Source: Bradyrhizobium sp. AZCC 1721 (lineage in GTDB: Bacteria > Pseudomonadota > Alphaproteobacteria > Rhizobiales > Xanthobacteraceae). From it: DNA of 64,000 nucleotides. Location of the stretch: positions 4,269,001 to 4,333,000 of the forward strand of contig NZ_JAZHSB010000001.1 in assembly GCF_036924715.1 (NCBI RefSeq), read 5' to 3'. Made by a program: the position numbers and the translations under genes. Below, in pieces: positions 16,999-24,865 of the stretch (position 1 is its first letter; each line of letters starts with the position of its first letter). The notes beneath the pieces are model-generated. The model was not told the origin of the DNA, ran no database searches, and saw only the letters and a list, made by a program, of their open reading frames with translations.

Positions 16999-17652
16999 AT
17001 GGCTAATCTCCCCGCCCCTGCGGCCGCCGAACCCGACCGCGACTGCCCGCTCTGCCCGAGACTCGCCGAATTCCGCGCGCAGGCTCGTGCCCGCGAGCCA
17101 GGCTGGCACAACTCGCCGGTCGCTTCGTTCGGCGATGCCTCCGCGCAACTGTTGATTGTCGGGCTGGCGCCGGGCCTGCAGGGAGCCAACCGGACCGGAC
17201 GCCCGTTCACCGGCGACTACGCCGGCGATCTCTTGTATGCGACCCTGCTGGAATACGGCTTTGCGAAGGGCGTCTACCAGGCGCGACCGGACGACGGACT
17301 GGAGCTCGTTGACTGCCGGATCAGCAACGCGGTGCGCTGCGTGCCGCCGCAAAACAAGCCGCTGCCGGTCGAGATCAGCACCTGCCGGCAATTTCTGGCG
17401 ACGACAATTGCGACCATGCCCAAACTGCGCGCGATCGTGCTGCTCGGCCGCATTGCACATGACTCGACCCTGAAGGCGCTCGGCCTGCGCAATGGCGCGG
17501 CCCCCTTTGCGCACGGCGCTGTGCACAAGGCGGGCAATATCAAGCTCTACGACAGCTATCACTGCTCACGCTACAACACCAACACGCGGGTGCTGACACC
17601 GGAGATGTTTCGCGACGTCTTTGCGAAAGTGCGGAAGGACTTGGACACGTAG
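16999..17652 (+). CDS. Uracil-DNA glycosylase, family 5 (UDGb)-like
   Basis: 217 residues. Cys16 and Cys19 in DCPLCPRL, with Cys residues in NAVRCVPPQNKP and EISTCRQFL, fit the four ligands of a [4Fe-4S] cluster. The active-site motif is GLAPGLQGANRTGRPFTGD, characteristic of UDGb (family 5) rather than family 4, which has GEAPG. The second motif is near HCSRYNTNTRVL. It removes uracil and possibly hypoxanthine from DNA. It lies alone between two terminated or convergent genes. Confidence 0.9.
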   Translation: MANLPAPAAAEPDRDCPLCPRLAEFRAQARAREPGWHNSPVASFGDASAQLLIVGLAPGLQGANRTGRPFTGDYAGDLLYATLLEYGFAKGVYQARPDDGLELVDCRISNAVRCVPPQNKPLPVEISTCRQFLATTIATMPKLRAIVLLGRIAHDSTLKALGLRNGAAPFAHGAVHKAGNIKLYDSYHCSRYNTNTRVLTPEMFRDVFAKVRKDLDT

Positions 17653-17686
17653 AGTCGTAAGGGTGGGCAAAGCGAACAGAACACCT

Positions 17687-18262
17687 TTACCGCGGATTTT
17701 CCCTCAGCCATGCCAGTACGTCGGCGGCGTTCCGGTCGGGCGGGAAAACCGGATAGAACACGTGGGCAATGCGCCCATCGTCCACGATCAGCGCCAGCCG
17801 CTTGATCAACGTCAGTCCCGCCACCTCCATCGTCGGCAAATTCAGGGCGCGGGTGAGCTTAAGCTTTTCATCCGACAGAACCGGAAACGGCAAATGCAGC
17901 CGTGACGCCATTTCGGTCTGGTAGACGTTGTCCTGGGTCGATAGGCCGAACACCTGCCTGGTGCCGGCCGCTTTCAACTCCGCAAACAGATCGCGGAACG
18001 AGCAGGTTTGCGGCGTGCAGCCGCGCGCGCCGGGAATCATGTCCCAGTCGTCGACCAAGCTGATCTTGCCCGGCGACCCGGTGCGGGGATAGGCGAACAC
18101 CACGGTGCGGCCGGGAAGCGCCGAGAGCGTCACCGAACTATCATCGGTGGCCAGCAGCGTGATCGGCGGAATCGCCATGCCGACGAGATGCGCCGCCGCG
18201 CCGTCGTCGACCGGCGGGGGGATCTTGCTCCAGTCGACTTCATGCAGGTTTTTCTGGTTCAT
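17687..18262 (-). CDS. Peroxiredoxin (AhpC/TSA, PrxQ-like)
   Basis: 191 residues from the ATG at 18262, preceded by GGAG at a good distance; a GTG four codons upstream is less likely. The peroxidatic Cys82 and a second Cys87 lie in GARGCTPQTCSFRDL, the five-residue spacing seen in PrxQ/BCP-type enzymes. VFGLSTQDNVYQTE and PFPVLSDE match the thioredoxin-like fold. It likely reduces hydroperoxides with thiols as electron donor. It converges with the UDG gene. A paired repeat lies just upstream. Confidence 0.85.
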   Translation of the reverse strand: MNQKNLHEVDWSKIPPPVDDGAAAHLVGMAIPPITLLATDDSSVTLSALPGRTVVFAYPRTGSPGKISLVDDWDMIPGARGCTPQTCSFRDLFAELKAAGTRQVFGLSTQDNVYQTEMASRLHLPFPVLSDEKLKLTRALNLPTMEVAGLTLIKRLALIVDDGRIAHVFYPVFPPDRNAADVLAWLRENPR

Positions 18263-18280
18263 TTCAGGCTCCACTTCCGT

Positions 18281-18373
18281 CGTAGGATGGGTTGAGCGAA
18301 GCGATACCCATCAACATAGAGCTCCAATCAACGAGCGCTGTGATGGGTTTCGCTGCGCTCTACCCATCCTACG
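18281..18373. repeat. Inverted pair of intergenic repeat, family B (second copy)
   Basis: The left arm CGTAGGATGGGTTGAGCGAA continues to ACCCATCA (18281-18312). The right arm TGATGGGTTTCGCTGCGCTC continues to CATCCTACG (18341-18373). Same structure as 964-1049, and it sits between smpB and the peroxiredoxin gene. Confidence 0.75.
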
Positions 18374-18386
18374 AACTATTCGCCCT

Positions 18387-18860
18387 CTATCCTCTCGCCC
18401 GCATCAGGCGGCCTTTTTCCCGGCCCCAGTCGCGCTTCTTTTCGCTCTCGCGCTTGTCGTGCAGCTTCTTGCCCTTGGCGATCGCCAGCAACAGCTTGGC
18501 GCGGCCGCGCTCGTTGAAATAGAGCTTTAGCGGAATCAGCGTCATGCCTTCGCGATCGACTGCGCCCATCAGCTTGTTGATCTGCTTTCGGTGCAACAGC
18601 AATTTGCGCGGCCGTTTCGGCTCGTGGTTGAAGCGGTTGGCCTGCAGATATTCCGGAATATTGGCGTTGATCAGCCAGATCTCGCCGTCCTTGGAATCCG
18701 CATAGGACTCCGCAATGGTGGTCTTGCCATTGCGGATCGACTTTACTTCGGTTCCGGTCAGCGCGATGCCAGCCTCGACCGTGTCCTCGATTGCATAATT
18801 GAATCGGGCCTTGCGGTTTTCGGCGACGACCTTGATTGGGCGTTCGTTCTTATCAGCCAC
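18387..18860 (-). CDS. smpB: SsrA-binding protein SmpB
   Basis: 157 residues, usual for SmpB. The core includes AENRKARFNYAIEDTVEAGI, GTEVKSIRNGK and YLQANRFNHEPKRPRKLLLH; the tail is basic and would insert in the decoding site. SmpB delivers tmRNA to stalled ribosomes. The tmRNA gene is not in this window. It shares strand and neighbourhood with dapA, a frequent alphaproteobacterial arrangement, with mscL between them here. Confidence 0.96.
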   Translation of the reverse strand: MADKNERPIKVVAENRKARFNYAIEDTVEAGIALTGTEVKSIRNGKTTIAESYADSKDGEIWLINANIPEYLQANRFNHEPKRPRKLLLHRKQINKLMGAVDREGMTLIPLKLYFNERGRAKLLLAIAKGKKLHDKRESEKKRDWGREKGRLMRARG

Positions 18861-18873
18861 GGCTAGTGCCCTA

Positions 18874-18922
18874 TTCCGAAGTTCGTACAGTAATTGCGGA
18901 GCCCGTTATACGAACTTCGGAA
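18874..18922. promoter_or_regulatory. 14-bp perfect inverted repeat upstream of smpB
   Basis: TTCCGAAGTTCGTA at 18874-18887 is exactly complementary to TACGAACTTCGGAA at 18909-18922, with 21 bases between. It begins 14 bases before the smpB start, so it could be an operator or a hairpin in the smpB leader. Function unknown. Confidence 0.7.
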
Positions 18923-18965
18923 GACAAAGGGCACCAGCAAACTTATGATTGCTAGGGCCGCTTTT

Positions 18966-19019
18966 CGATTTGAGGTCCCCACGCGGACTCGCGGCAAACA
19001 CTGTGGTGACCTCAAATCG
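18966..19019. terminator. 12-bp inverted repeat just after mscL
   Basis: CGATTTGAGGTC (18966-18977) and GACCTCAAATCG (19008-19019) are perfect complements with a 30-base loop. On the minus strand this starts seven bases after the mscL stop codon. There is no T-run, so it may be a processing or stability hairpin rather than an intrinsic terminator. Confidence 0.5.
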
Positions 19020-19025
19020 GCGGCA

Positions 19026-19439
19026 CTAGCCCTTCTTGAGCAGATCGCGGATCTCGATCAGCAGTTCTTCCTGTCGGGTCAGCTTCGGTGGCGCGGGCGC
19101 AGCTTCGTCCTTGCGCTTCAGCTTGTTCATCGCGCGAATAACGACGAACAGCACAAAGGCGACGATGAGGAAGTTCAGTGTCAGCGTAAGGAAATTACCC
19201 CAAGCCAGTACGGCGCCTTGCTTTTTGGCGTCCGCCAGGTTGCTGGCGTTTACCGCCTTCGACAGTGGCGTGAAATAGTTGGAGAAATCAAGTCCGCCTG
19301 TGATCGCGCCGATAACCGGCATGATGACGTCGCCGACCAGCGAGGTCACGATGGCGCCGAAGGCCGCACCGATGATCACGCCAACCGCGAGGTCGACGAC
19401 GTTACCCTTCATCGCGAATTCGCGGAATTCCTTCAGCAT
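19026..19439 (-). CDS. mscL: Large-conductance mechanosensitive channel MscL
   Basis: 137 residues. The N-terminus MLKEFREFAMKGNVVDLAVGVIIGAAF is the gating TM1 helix. A periplasmic loop and TM2 (LNFLIVAFVLFVVIRAMNKL) follow, with a charged C-terminal helix (RQEELLIEIRDLLKK). MscL opens under membrane tension to release solutes during osmotic downshock. It stands between dapA and smpB on the same strand. Confidence 0.97.
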   Translation of the reverse strand: MLKEFREFAMKGNVVDLAVGVIIGAAFGAIVTSLVGDVIMPVIGAITGGLDFSNYFTPLSKAVNASNLADAKKQGAVLAWGNFLTLTLNFLIVAFVLFVVIRAMNKLKRKDEAAPAPPKLTRQEELLIEIRDLLKKG

Positions 19440-19481
19440 ATTGGCTTCCCCTCTTCGTTCTTCAGGCGAAGCGGAACCGAC

Positions 19482-20372
19482 CTAGTTGATCAGGCCGGCA
19501 TGGACCATGGCGCTGCGCACGGCGAGGCGCGTCGGCTCGGTAACCGGCACCATCGGCAGCCGCAGCTTCTCGTCGATCTTGCCGAGCAGCGAGAGCGCGT
19601 ATTTCACCGGCGCCGGATTGCTTTCGATGAAGAGGTTGTTGTGCAGCGGCATCAGCTTGTCGTGCAGCTTGAGCGCGGTGGCGTGATCTCCCTTCTGCCA
19701 TGCCGCGTGGAATTCCGAGCACAGCCGCGGCGCGACGTTGGACGTGACCGAGATGCAGCCATGGCCGCCATGCGCCATGTAGCCGAGGATAGTGGCGTCC
19801 TCGCCCGACAATTGGTTGAAGTCTTCGCCCATCGCCGCGCGCTGCTGCGATACCCGCACCATGCTGGCGGTCGCATCCTTGACGCCGGCGATGTTCTTCA
19901 GCGCGAATAGCCGCGTCATGGTCTCGACCGACATGTCGATCACGGAACGGCCGGGAATGTTGTAGATGATGATCGGAATGCCAATGGCATCGTTGATTGC
20001 CTTGAAGTGCTGGTACATGCCTTCCTGGGTGGGCTTGTTGTAGTACGGCGTCACCACCAGCACCGCATCCGCTCCCGCCTTTTCCGCATGCTCGGCAAGC
20101 TCGACCGCTTCCTTGGTCGAGTTCGAGCCCGCGCCGGCAATCACCGGCACCTTGCCCTTCGCCTCGTCGATGCACCATTCGACCACGCGCTTGTGCTCGT
20201 CATGGCTCAGCGTCGGACTTTCACCGGTCGTGCCGACCGGGACCAGGCCGTGGGTGCCTTCGGCGATCTGCCAGTTCACCAAGCCGCGGAAAGCGGCCTC
20301 GTCGACCGAGCCGTTCTTGAATGGCGTGACCAAGGCGGTGAACGATCCCCGAAATTTTGTCTTGGCTGCCAT
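19482..20372 (-). CDS. dapA: 4-hydroxy-tetrahydrodipicolinate synthase
   Basis: 296 residues from the ATG at 20372, which has a near-ideal GGAGGAA ribosome binding site seven bases upstream. GTTGESPTLS binds pyruvate, TPYYNKPTQEGMYQHF contains the catalytic Tyr, and the Schiff-base Lys is in AGVKDATASM. It condenses pyruvate and aspartate semialdehyde, the first step of lysine and diaminopimelate synthesis. No lysine riboswitch was recognised upstream. Confidence 0.95.
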   Translation of the reverse strand: MAAKTKFRGSFTALVTPFKNGSVDEAAFRGLVNWQIAEGTHGLVPVGTTGESPTLSHDEHKRVVEWCIDEAKGKVPVIAGAGSNSTKEAVELAEHAEKAGADAVLVVTPYYNKPTQEGMYQHFKAINDAIGIPIIIYNIPGRSVIDMSVETMTRLFALKNIAGVKDATASMVRVSQQRAAMGEDFNQLSGEDATILGYMAHGGHGCISVTSNVAPRLCSEFHAAWQKGDHATALKLHDKLMPLHNNLFIESNPAPVKYALSLLGKIDEKLRLPMVPVTEPTRLAVRSAMVHAGLIN

Positions 20373-20661
20373 GGACTTCCTCCAACGCTTAAGAAACGGC
20401 ACGACTGAAACTGGATTTCAATTCATATCGGGTCTGGCGACCAGACGAAAGGGCCGTGCATCAGGCGCTTAGCGCCTTGTTCCAACACGCTTTCCTGCCG
20501 CGGGCCGACATTTGCCTTCCTCGAAGGCCGATAGCCGCGATTTTGCCGCGGTGATGGCGCAAACAGGTCCAGCGCGACGCTTTTAGCATTTTGTCCACAT
20601 ATTCAATCAAAATAGACCAAGGCTGGAGCGATTGAATGATTCGCCGCCGCAGAGGAAAGCC

Positions 20662-22890
20662 GTGATCCCTTCCGCCCGCGCCGCCGCGTTGCGATCGACC
20701 GCACTGGCCACAAGCCTGGCGCTGGCGGTCGGACTGACCTCCTTCCCTCTGGAAAGCTGGGCCAAGTCAAAAGTTCCCGTGCCGAAGCCGCGGCCGATTG
20801 CCCGCAACGTCGTTCCCAAGTCCGCGCCGACGGCGAACACCGGCACCCCGGCTGCATCGACTGCGCCGGCGCATGCAGCGCCGGCCCCGCCGCCGCCTGT
20901 TCTGGCGCCTGCGACCCGCCAGCATGCTGTCGCGCCGCCTCCGCGCAGACACGCCCCAGCCGCAGTGGCCGCGACCTCCTCGACCTCTCAGGCCGACAAG
21001 GACGCGCTGGAGAACGTCATCGAATTGGTGCGCAAGCAGAAGCCCGGCGATGCAACGCAGGTGCAAGCCGCGATCTCGGACCCTGTCGCTCGCAAGCTCG
21101 CGGAATGGCTGATCCTGCGCAGCGACAACAACAATGCCTCGGTCGAGCGCTACCGTGCGTTTGTTTCAGCCAATCCGAGTTGGCCGTCGCAGACTTTCAT
21201 GCGCCGGCGCATCGAGGCCGCGCTGTGGGACGACCGCCGCGACGATTCGACCGTCTGGTCGTGGTTCGAGAACGAATCCCCGATCTCGGCCAAGGGCAAG
21301 TTCGCGCTGGCGAAGGCGATGCTCGCGCGCGGCGATCGCGCCAATGCCGAACGGCTGGTCCGCGAGGGCTGGCGTCACGACGGCATGTCGGAAGACACCG
21401 AGAACGCCGCGCTCGATATGTTCGGCGCGCTGCTGACGGCGGGCGACCACAAGGCACGGATGGAGTCGCTGCTTTACAGCACCGAGCAGGAAGCCGGCGG
21501 CATGCGGGCCGCGAAGCGGCTCGGCTCAGGCCACGTCGCGCTTGCGAAAGCGCGGATCGCGGCCAACAAGAAGTCTTCCAACCTCAGGGCGCTGCTTGAG
21601 GCGGTGCCGCACGAATTGCACGGCGAAACCGGCTACATCTTCGCGAAAATCCAGCTCCTACGCCGCGAAGAGAAGTTCAATGAGGCCGTGCAGCTCATGC
21701 TGAGCGCGCCGAAAGACCCGAATCGCCTGCACAATCTCAACGAATGGTGGATCGAGCGACGCTTGCTGGCGCGCAAGATGCTCGATGTCGGCGAGCATCG
21801 CACCGCGTATCTGATCGCGCGGGATGCGGCGCTGCCGACGCGCGACATCTACAAGACCGAACAGGAATTCACCGCTGGCTGGATTGCGCTGCGGTTCCTG
21901 AAAGATCCTGCGGTCGCAGCCCAGCACTTCGCGCGCATCGGCGTCGGCAGCGCAAACCCGACTGCATTGGCGCGCGCCGGCTATTGGCAAGGCCGCGCGG
22001 CGGAAGCGGCCGGTCGCGCGCAAGAGGCCCGCGCGGCCTATGGGCGCGCGGCCGAACAATCGACCAGTTATTATGGTCAGCTCGCCCGCGCCAAGCTCGG
22101 CCTGCCGCAGCTTCAGTTGAATGGCGTCCCGAGCGCCCGCGGCCGCGGCGTCGAGCGATTCGAGATCGTTCGCGCGGTGCAGTTGCTGTATGACCTCGAC
22201 GAGCGCGAACTCGCGATCCCGATTTTCGCCGACATGGGTGAGAACGGCGATCCCGAAGCCCTGGTGGGTCTCGGTGAGCTCACCTCGCGCCACCACGACG
22301 CCCGCGGCATGCTGCTGCTCGGCAAGGCCGCGCTCAATCGCGGCCTGCCGTTCGACGTCTACGCCTATCCCGTCACCGGCATCCCGTCGTTCAAGCAGAT
22401 CGGGCCCGAGGTCGAGCCCAGCGTCGTCTATTCGATCGCGCGGCAGGAAAGCGCCTTCAATCCGGCCGTGGTCTCACCGGCCCAGGCCTACGGGCTGATG
22501 CAGGTGACGCCGGACGCCGGTCGCTATGTCTGCAAGCGGGCCGGCGTCAGCTTTGACCTTCAGCGGATGAAGACGGACTCGGTCTACAACGCCATGCTCG
22601 GCGCGGCCGAGCTCGGCGGGCTGCTCGAGGACTATCGCGGCTCCTACATTCTGACCTTCGCGGGCTACAATGCCGGTCGCGGCAGCGTCAAGAAATGGAT
22701 CGAGCGTTACGGTGATCCCCGCGATCCCAAGGTCGACGCGGTCGATTGGGTCGAGCAGATCCCGTTCTCCGAGACGCGCAACTATGTGCAGCGGATTATG
22801 GAGAACCTGCAGGTATATCGCGCGCGGTTCGGCGGCGGGACCAAGCTTCAAATTGAAGCCGACCTGCACCGCGGCGCCAGCGTCGAATAG
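20662..22890 (+). CDS. Soluble lytic murein transglycosylase (Slt family)
   Basis: 742 residues from a GTG at 20662, which has GAGG six bases upstream. A TTG ten codons earlier is the alternative. A signal peptide (residues 1 to about 35) is followed by a Pro/Ala-rich linker with PKPRPI and APAPPPPVLAP. A long alpha-helical U-domain of TPR-like repeats comes next. The C-terminal SLT domain holds the catalytic Glu in SIARQESAFNPAVVSPAQAY, then GLMQVTP and TFAGYNAGRG. It cleaves peptidoglycan with formation of 1,6-anhydromuramic acid. It is divergent from dapA. Confidence 0.93.
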   Translation: MIPSARAAALRSTALATSLALAVGLTSFPLESWAKSKVPVPKPRPIARNVVPKSAPTANTGTPAASTAPAHAAPAPPPPVLAPATRQHAVAPPPRRHAPAAVAATSSTSQADKDALENVIELVRKQKPGDATQVQAAISDPVARKLAEWLILRSDNNNASVERYRAFVSANPSWPSQTFMRRRIEAALWDDRRDDSTVWSWFENESPISAKGKFALAKAMLARGDRANAERLVREGWRHDGMSEDTENAALDMFGALLTAGDHKARMESLLYSTEQEAGGMRAAKRLGSGHVALAKARIAANKKSSNLRALLEAVPHELHGETGYIFAKIQLLRREEKFNEAVQLMLSAPKDPNRLHNLNEWWIERRLLARKMLDVGEHRTAYLIARDAALPTRDIYKTEQEFTAGWIALRFLKDPAVAAQHFARIGVGSANPTALARAGYWQGRAAEAAGRAQEARAAYGRAAEQSTSYYGQLARAKLGLPQLQLNGVPSARGRGVERFEIVRAVQLLYDLDERELAIPIFADMGENGDPEALVGLGELTSRHHDARGMLLLGKAALNRGLPFDVYAYPVTGIPSFKQIGPEVEPSVVYSIARQESAFNPAVVSPAQAYGLMQVTPDAGRYVCKRAGVSFDLQRMKTDSVYNAMLGAAELGGLLEDYRGSYILTFAGYNAGRGSVKKWIERYGDPRDPKVDAVDWVEQIPFSETRNYVQRIMENLQVYRARFGGGTKLQIEADLHRGASVE

Positions 22891-22920
22891 CAGCAGTACA
22901 GATTTGATGTACGGCGCCAA

Positions 22921-22948
22921 GGGCGATGCGACTTCTGCCGCATCGCCC
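22921..22948. terminator. Hairpin between convergent slt and porin genes
   Basis: GGGCGATGCG and CGCATCGCCC are perfect 10-bp arms around an 8-base loop, between two convergent stop codons. No clear T-run on either strand, so it is a probable but unproven bidirectional terminator. Confidence 0.5.
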
Positions 22949-22959
22949 CAGGATCAATG

Positions 22960-24603
22960 TCAGAAGTTACGCTGGGCGCGGAACTGGAGTAGGACCGTGT
23001 CCTGATCCTTGAACTCGTAGAGCGCGTTCGGCTTCGGAGGGGTCGCCGTGAACACCGAGGAGCCCGACATCTTCTGGTCGAGATGGAACCACTGGACTTC
23101 GCCCGAGAACGTCAGGTTCTTGACCGGGGTCCAACGGGTAACGACGCCGAGCTGCGAGACGTTGAAGTCGGGGTTACAGGTATAGCTGCCCGCAGCATTC
23201 CCGACCAACGCCTGACCCGGGTGGCTAACGTTGAAAGCGGCGCAGTAAGCGCCCTTGGCCGTCGAGGTTCCTGCACCGAGCAGATTGTCGTTCGCGCCAC
23301 CATCGTACCTGACGGCAGAGTAGCTGCCGAACAGGCTGGTCGACCAGTTCGGATTCCAGTTGTGGTTGAACGCGCCACGGACGCCCCAGGCCGTCGTCAA
23401 AGCGATACCGCCGGTACCGGCCGCGCCCGGGAAATAGACGCCGTCGGTGGTCGCGCCGAAGCCGACGCTCTGATAGCCGAAGCCGCTATCGCCGAACATC
23501 GCGAAGTTCGGCGAGGTGCCGCTGGTGGCGATAACGTACTTGGTGGCGCCCTTGGCGTAGGAAACGTCGAGCTTGATGTCGTCGCCTGCACCGGTCGGAA
23601 TGTTCTTGATCTGCAACGCCGCCATCACCGCGCCGCCCCACTTGCTCTCGGGGTGGCCGCTGATTTCGGAAAGTGCGGTCGGGACAGCGCCCGCGCCCAG
23701 CGTGTTGTACGAACCGTTCACTTCATGCGCGGCTGCCGAAAGCTGGAACAGACCCCAGGCCTGATCCACCCGGATTCTGCCGACGATGTCGGGCGCGTGG
23801 ACGCCGGCATAGGCGTTGGACGGAATCCCCACCGCGTTGACTGAACTGGTCGGATTGGTCGCGAGTGCAGTTGGAGTGGCAGCAGTGGCTGGGAAGAGCG
23901 CCAAATATCCGACACTGGTGCGATCCCACACCGTCGGGTCGTCGAGACCGATCGAGGCCGACACGCCGTTTCCGAACTCGGCGGTGTACTGGATGTTGTT
24001 GACGCCGGTATCGGTGTTGTGACCGCCGAGCAAGGAGGAGTTGATATTGCCCGGGAAACCCTGCCACGGCGTGGCATAGGCTGAGGCGGACTTACCGAAG
24101 GTGAAGCCGGCGAACTGGATGAAAACGAATTCGACCGCGACATAGCCGTTGCCCGCGGTGTCAAGAAGCTGCGGGTTGTTGCCGAGGTTAGTCGCGAGGG
24201 AGTTGGGGTTGAACGTGCTGCCGCCGAGCGTGGTGAACTGAATGTCAGCCTGGCCGAAGGTGCGGACGACGCCGTATTCGGTAGCGGTGCGGGTATCGAC
24301 CGTCAGCGCCATACGGGAGCGGGCCACGAAGTAATTAGCGTAGCGGTTCTGCTGACCGATATCACCGTTCCAGGCGGGGGCGCCGTGCGCACCGCCGTTG
24401 AACGTGACGTCCGCGCGCAGGTAGCCGCCGAGCTTGATGCAGGTGTCGCTGCCCGGGATGTAGAAGAAGCCGGCGCCGTAAAGCGAACAGACCCTGACAT
24501 ATTCGACTGCCTTGGCTTTGACCGGAAGGTCGGCCGCTTGTGCGCCGCTCAGGGCGATCAAGCCTGCCGCCGAGCTTAAAATTAAAGTTCGCGCTGTTTT
24601 CAT
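22960..24603 (-). CDS. Outer-membrane porin, Omp2b/RopA type (copy 1)
   Basis: 547 residues from the ATG at 24603, preceded by AGGAGATATATAAC. The signal peptide MKTARTLILSSAAGLIALSG ends at AQA. The mature start ADLPVKAKAVEYVRVCSLYG and FFYIPGSDTCIKLGGYLR, with two Cys, are hallmarks of the alphaproteobacterial porin_2 family. Regular beta-strand alternation continues to a terminal Phe (FRAQRNF), the outer-membrane insertion signal. It lets small hydrophilic solutes through. The neighbouring gene is a close paralogue, indicating tandem duplication. Confidence 0.94.
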   Translation of the reverse strand: MKTARTLILSSAAGLIALSGAQAADLPVKAKAVEYVRVCSLYGAGFFYIPGSDTCIKLGGYLRADVTFNGGAHGAPAWNGDIGQQNRYANYFVARSRMALTVDTRTATEYGVVRTFGQADIQFTTLGGSTFNPNSLATNLGNNPQLLDTAGNGYVAVEFVFIQFAGFTFGKSASAYATPWQGFPGNINSSLLGGHNTDTGVNNIQYTAEFGNGVSASIGLDDPTVWDRTSVGYLALFPATAATPTALATNPTSSVNAVGIPSNAYAGVHAPDIVGRIRVDQAWGLFQLSAAAHEVNGSYNTLGAGAVPTALSEISGHPESKWGGAVMAALQIKNIPTGAGDDIKLDVSYAKGATKYVIATSGTSPNFAMFGDSGFGYQSVGFGATTDGVYFPGAAGTGGIALTTAWGVRGAFNHNWNPNWSTSLFGSYSAVRYDGGANDNLLGAGTSTAKGAYCAAFNVSHPGQALVGNAAGSYTCNPDFNVSQLGVVTRWTPVKNLTFSGEVQWFHLDQKMSGSSVFTATPPKPNALYEFKDQDTVLLQFRAQRNF

Positions 24604-24621
24604 TGTTATATATCTCCTGTT

Positions 24622-24678
24622 CGCGATGCCCCGCGACTTATGCAAGTTGTGTCCCGCGATGCCCCGCGCTTCATGCAA
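24622..24678. repeat. Duplicated 24-bp element in the porin 1 leader
   Basis: CGCGATGCCCCGCGACTTAT followed by GCAA at 24622-24645 recurs with two changes at 24655-24678, a 33-bp period. It ends about 20 bases before the porin ATG, covering the presumed 5' untranslated region. It may be a protein- or RNA-binding site or a small tandem duplication. Confidence 0.7.
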
Positions 24679-24810
24679 ATGCATGCTGCATACGTAATCC
24701 AAAAATTTTTGCGTGGAATGACAACGCCGTGAAGAGTTTCAGTTTAACGCGCCGGTGTGGCTGTTCTGCTACGGAGATTCGACTCACAACAAAAGATGTG
24801 GGCTGCAATG

Positions 24811-24839
24811 AAAAACCCCGGCAGTTGCCTGCCGGGGTT
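24811..24839 (-). terminator. Rho-independent terminator after porin 2
   Basis: On the minus strand AACCCCGGCAG, four loop bases and CTGCCGGGGTT are followed by TTTTT, starting 27 bases beyond the porin 2 stop. It separates the two porin transcripts. Confidence 0.92.
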
Positions 24840-24865
24840 CTCCTAGTGTTTCAAGTCTTTCGGGA

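Noticed and set aside
20373..20631. Possible riboswitch upstream of dapA
   Set aside because: Only a small hairpin (AGGCGCTTAGCGCCT at 20463-20477) was found; nothing resembles the lysine riboswitch architecture.
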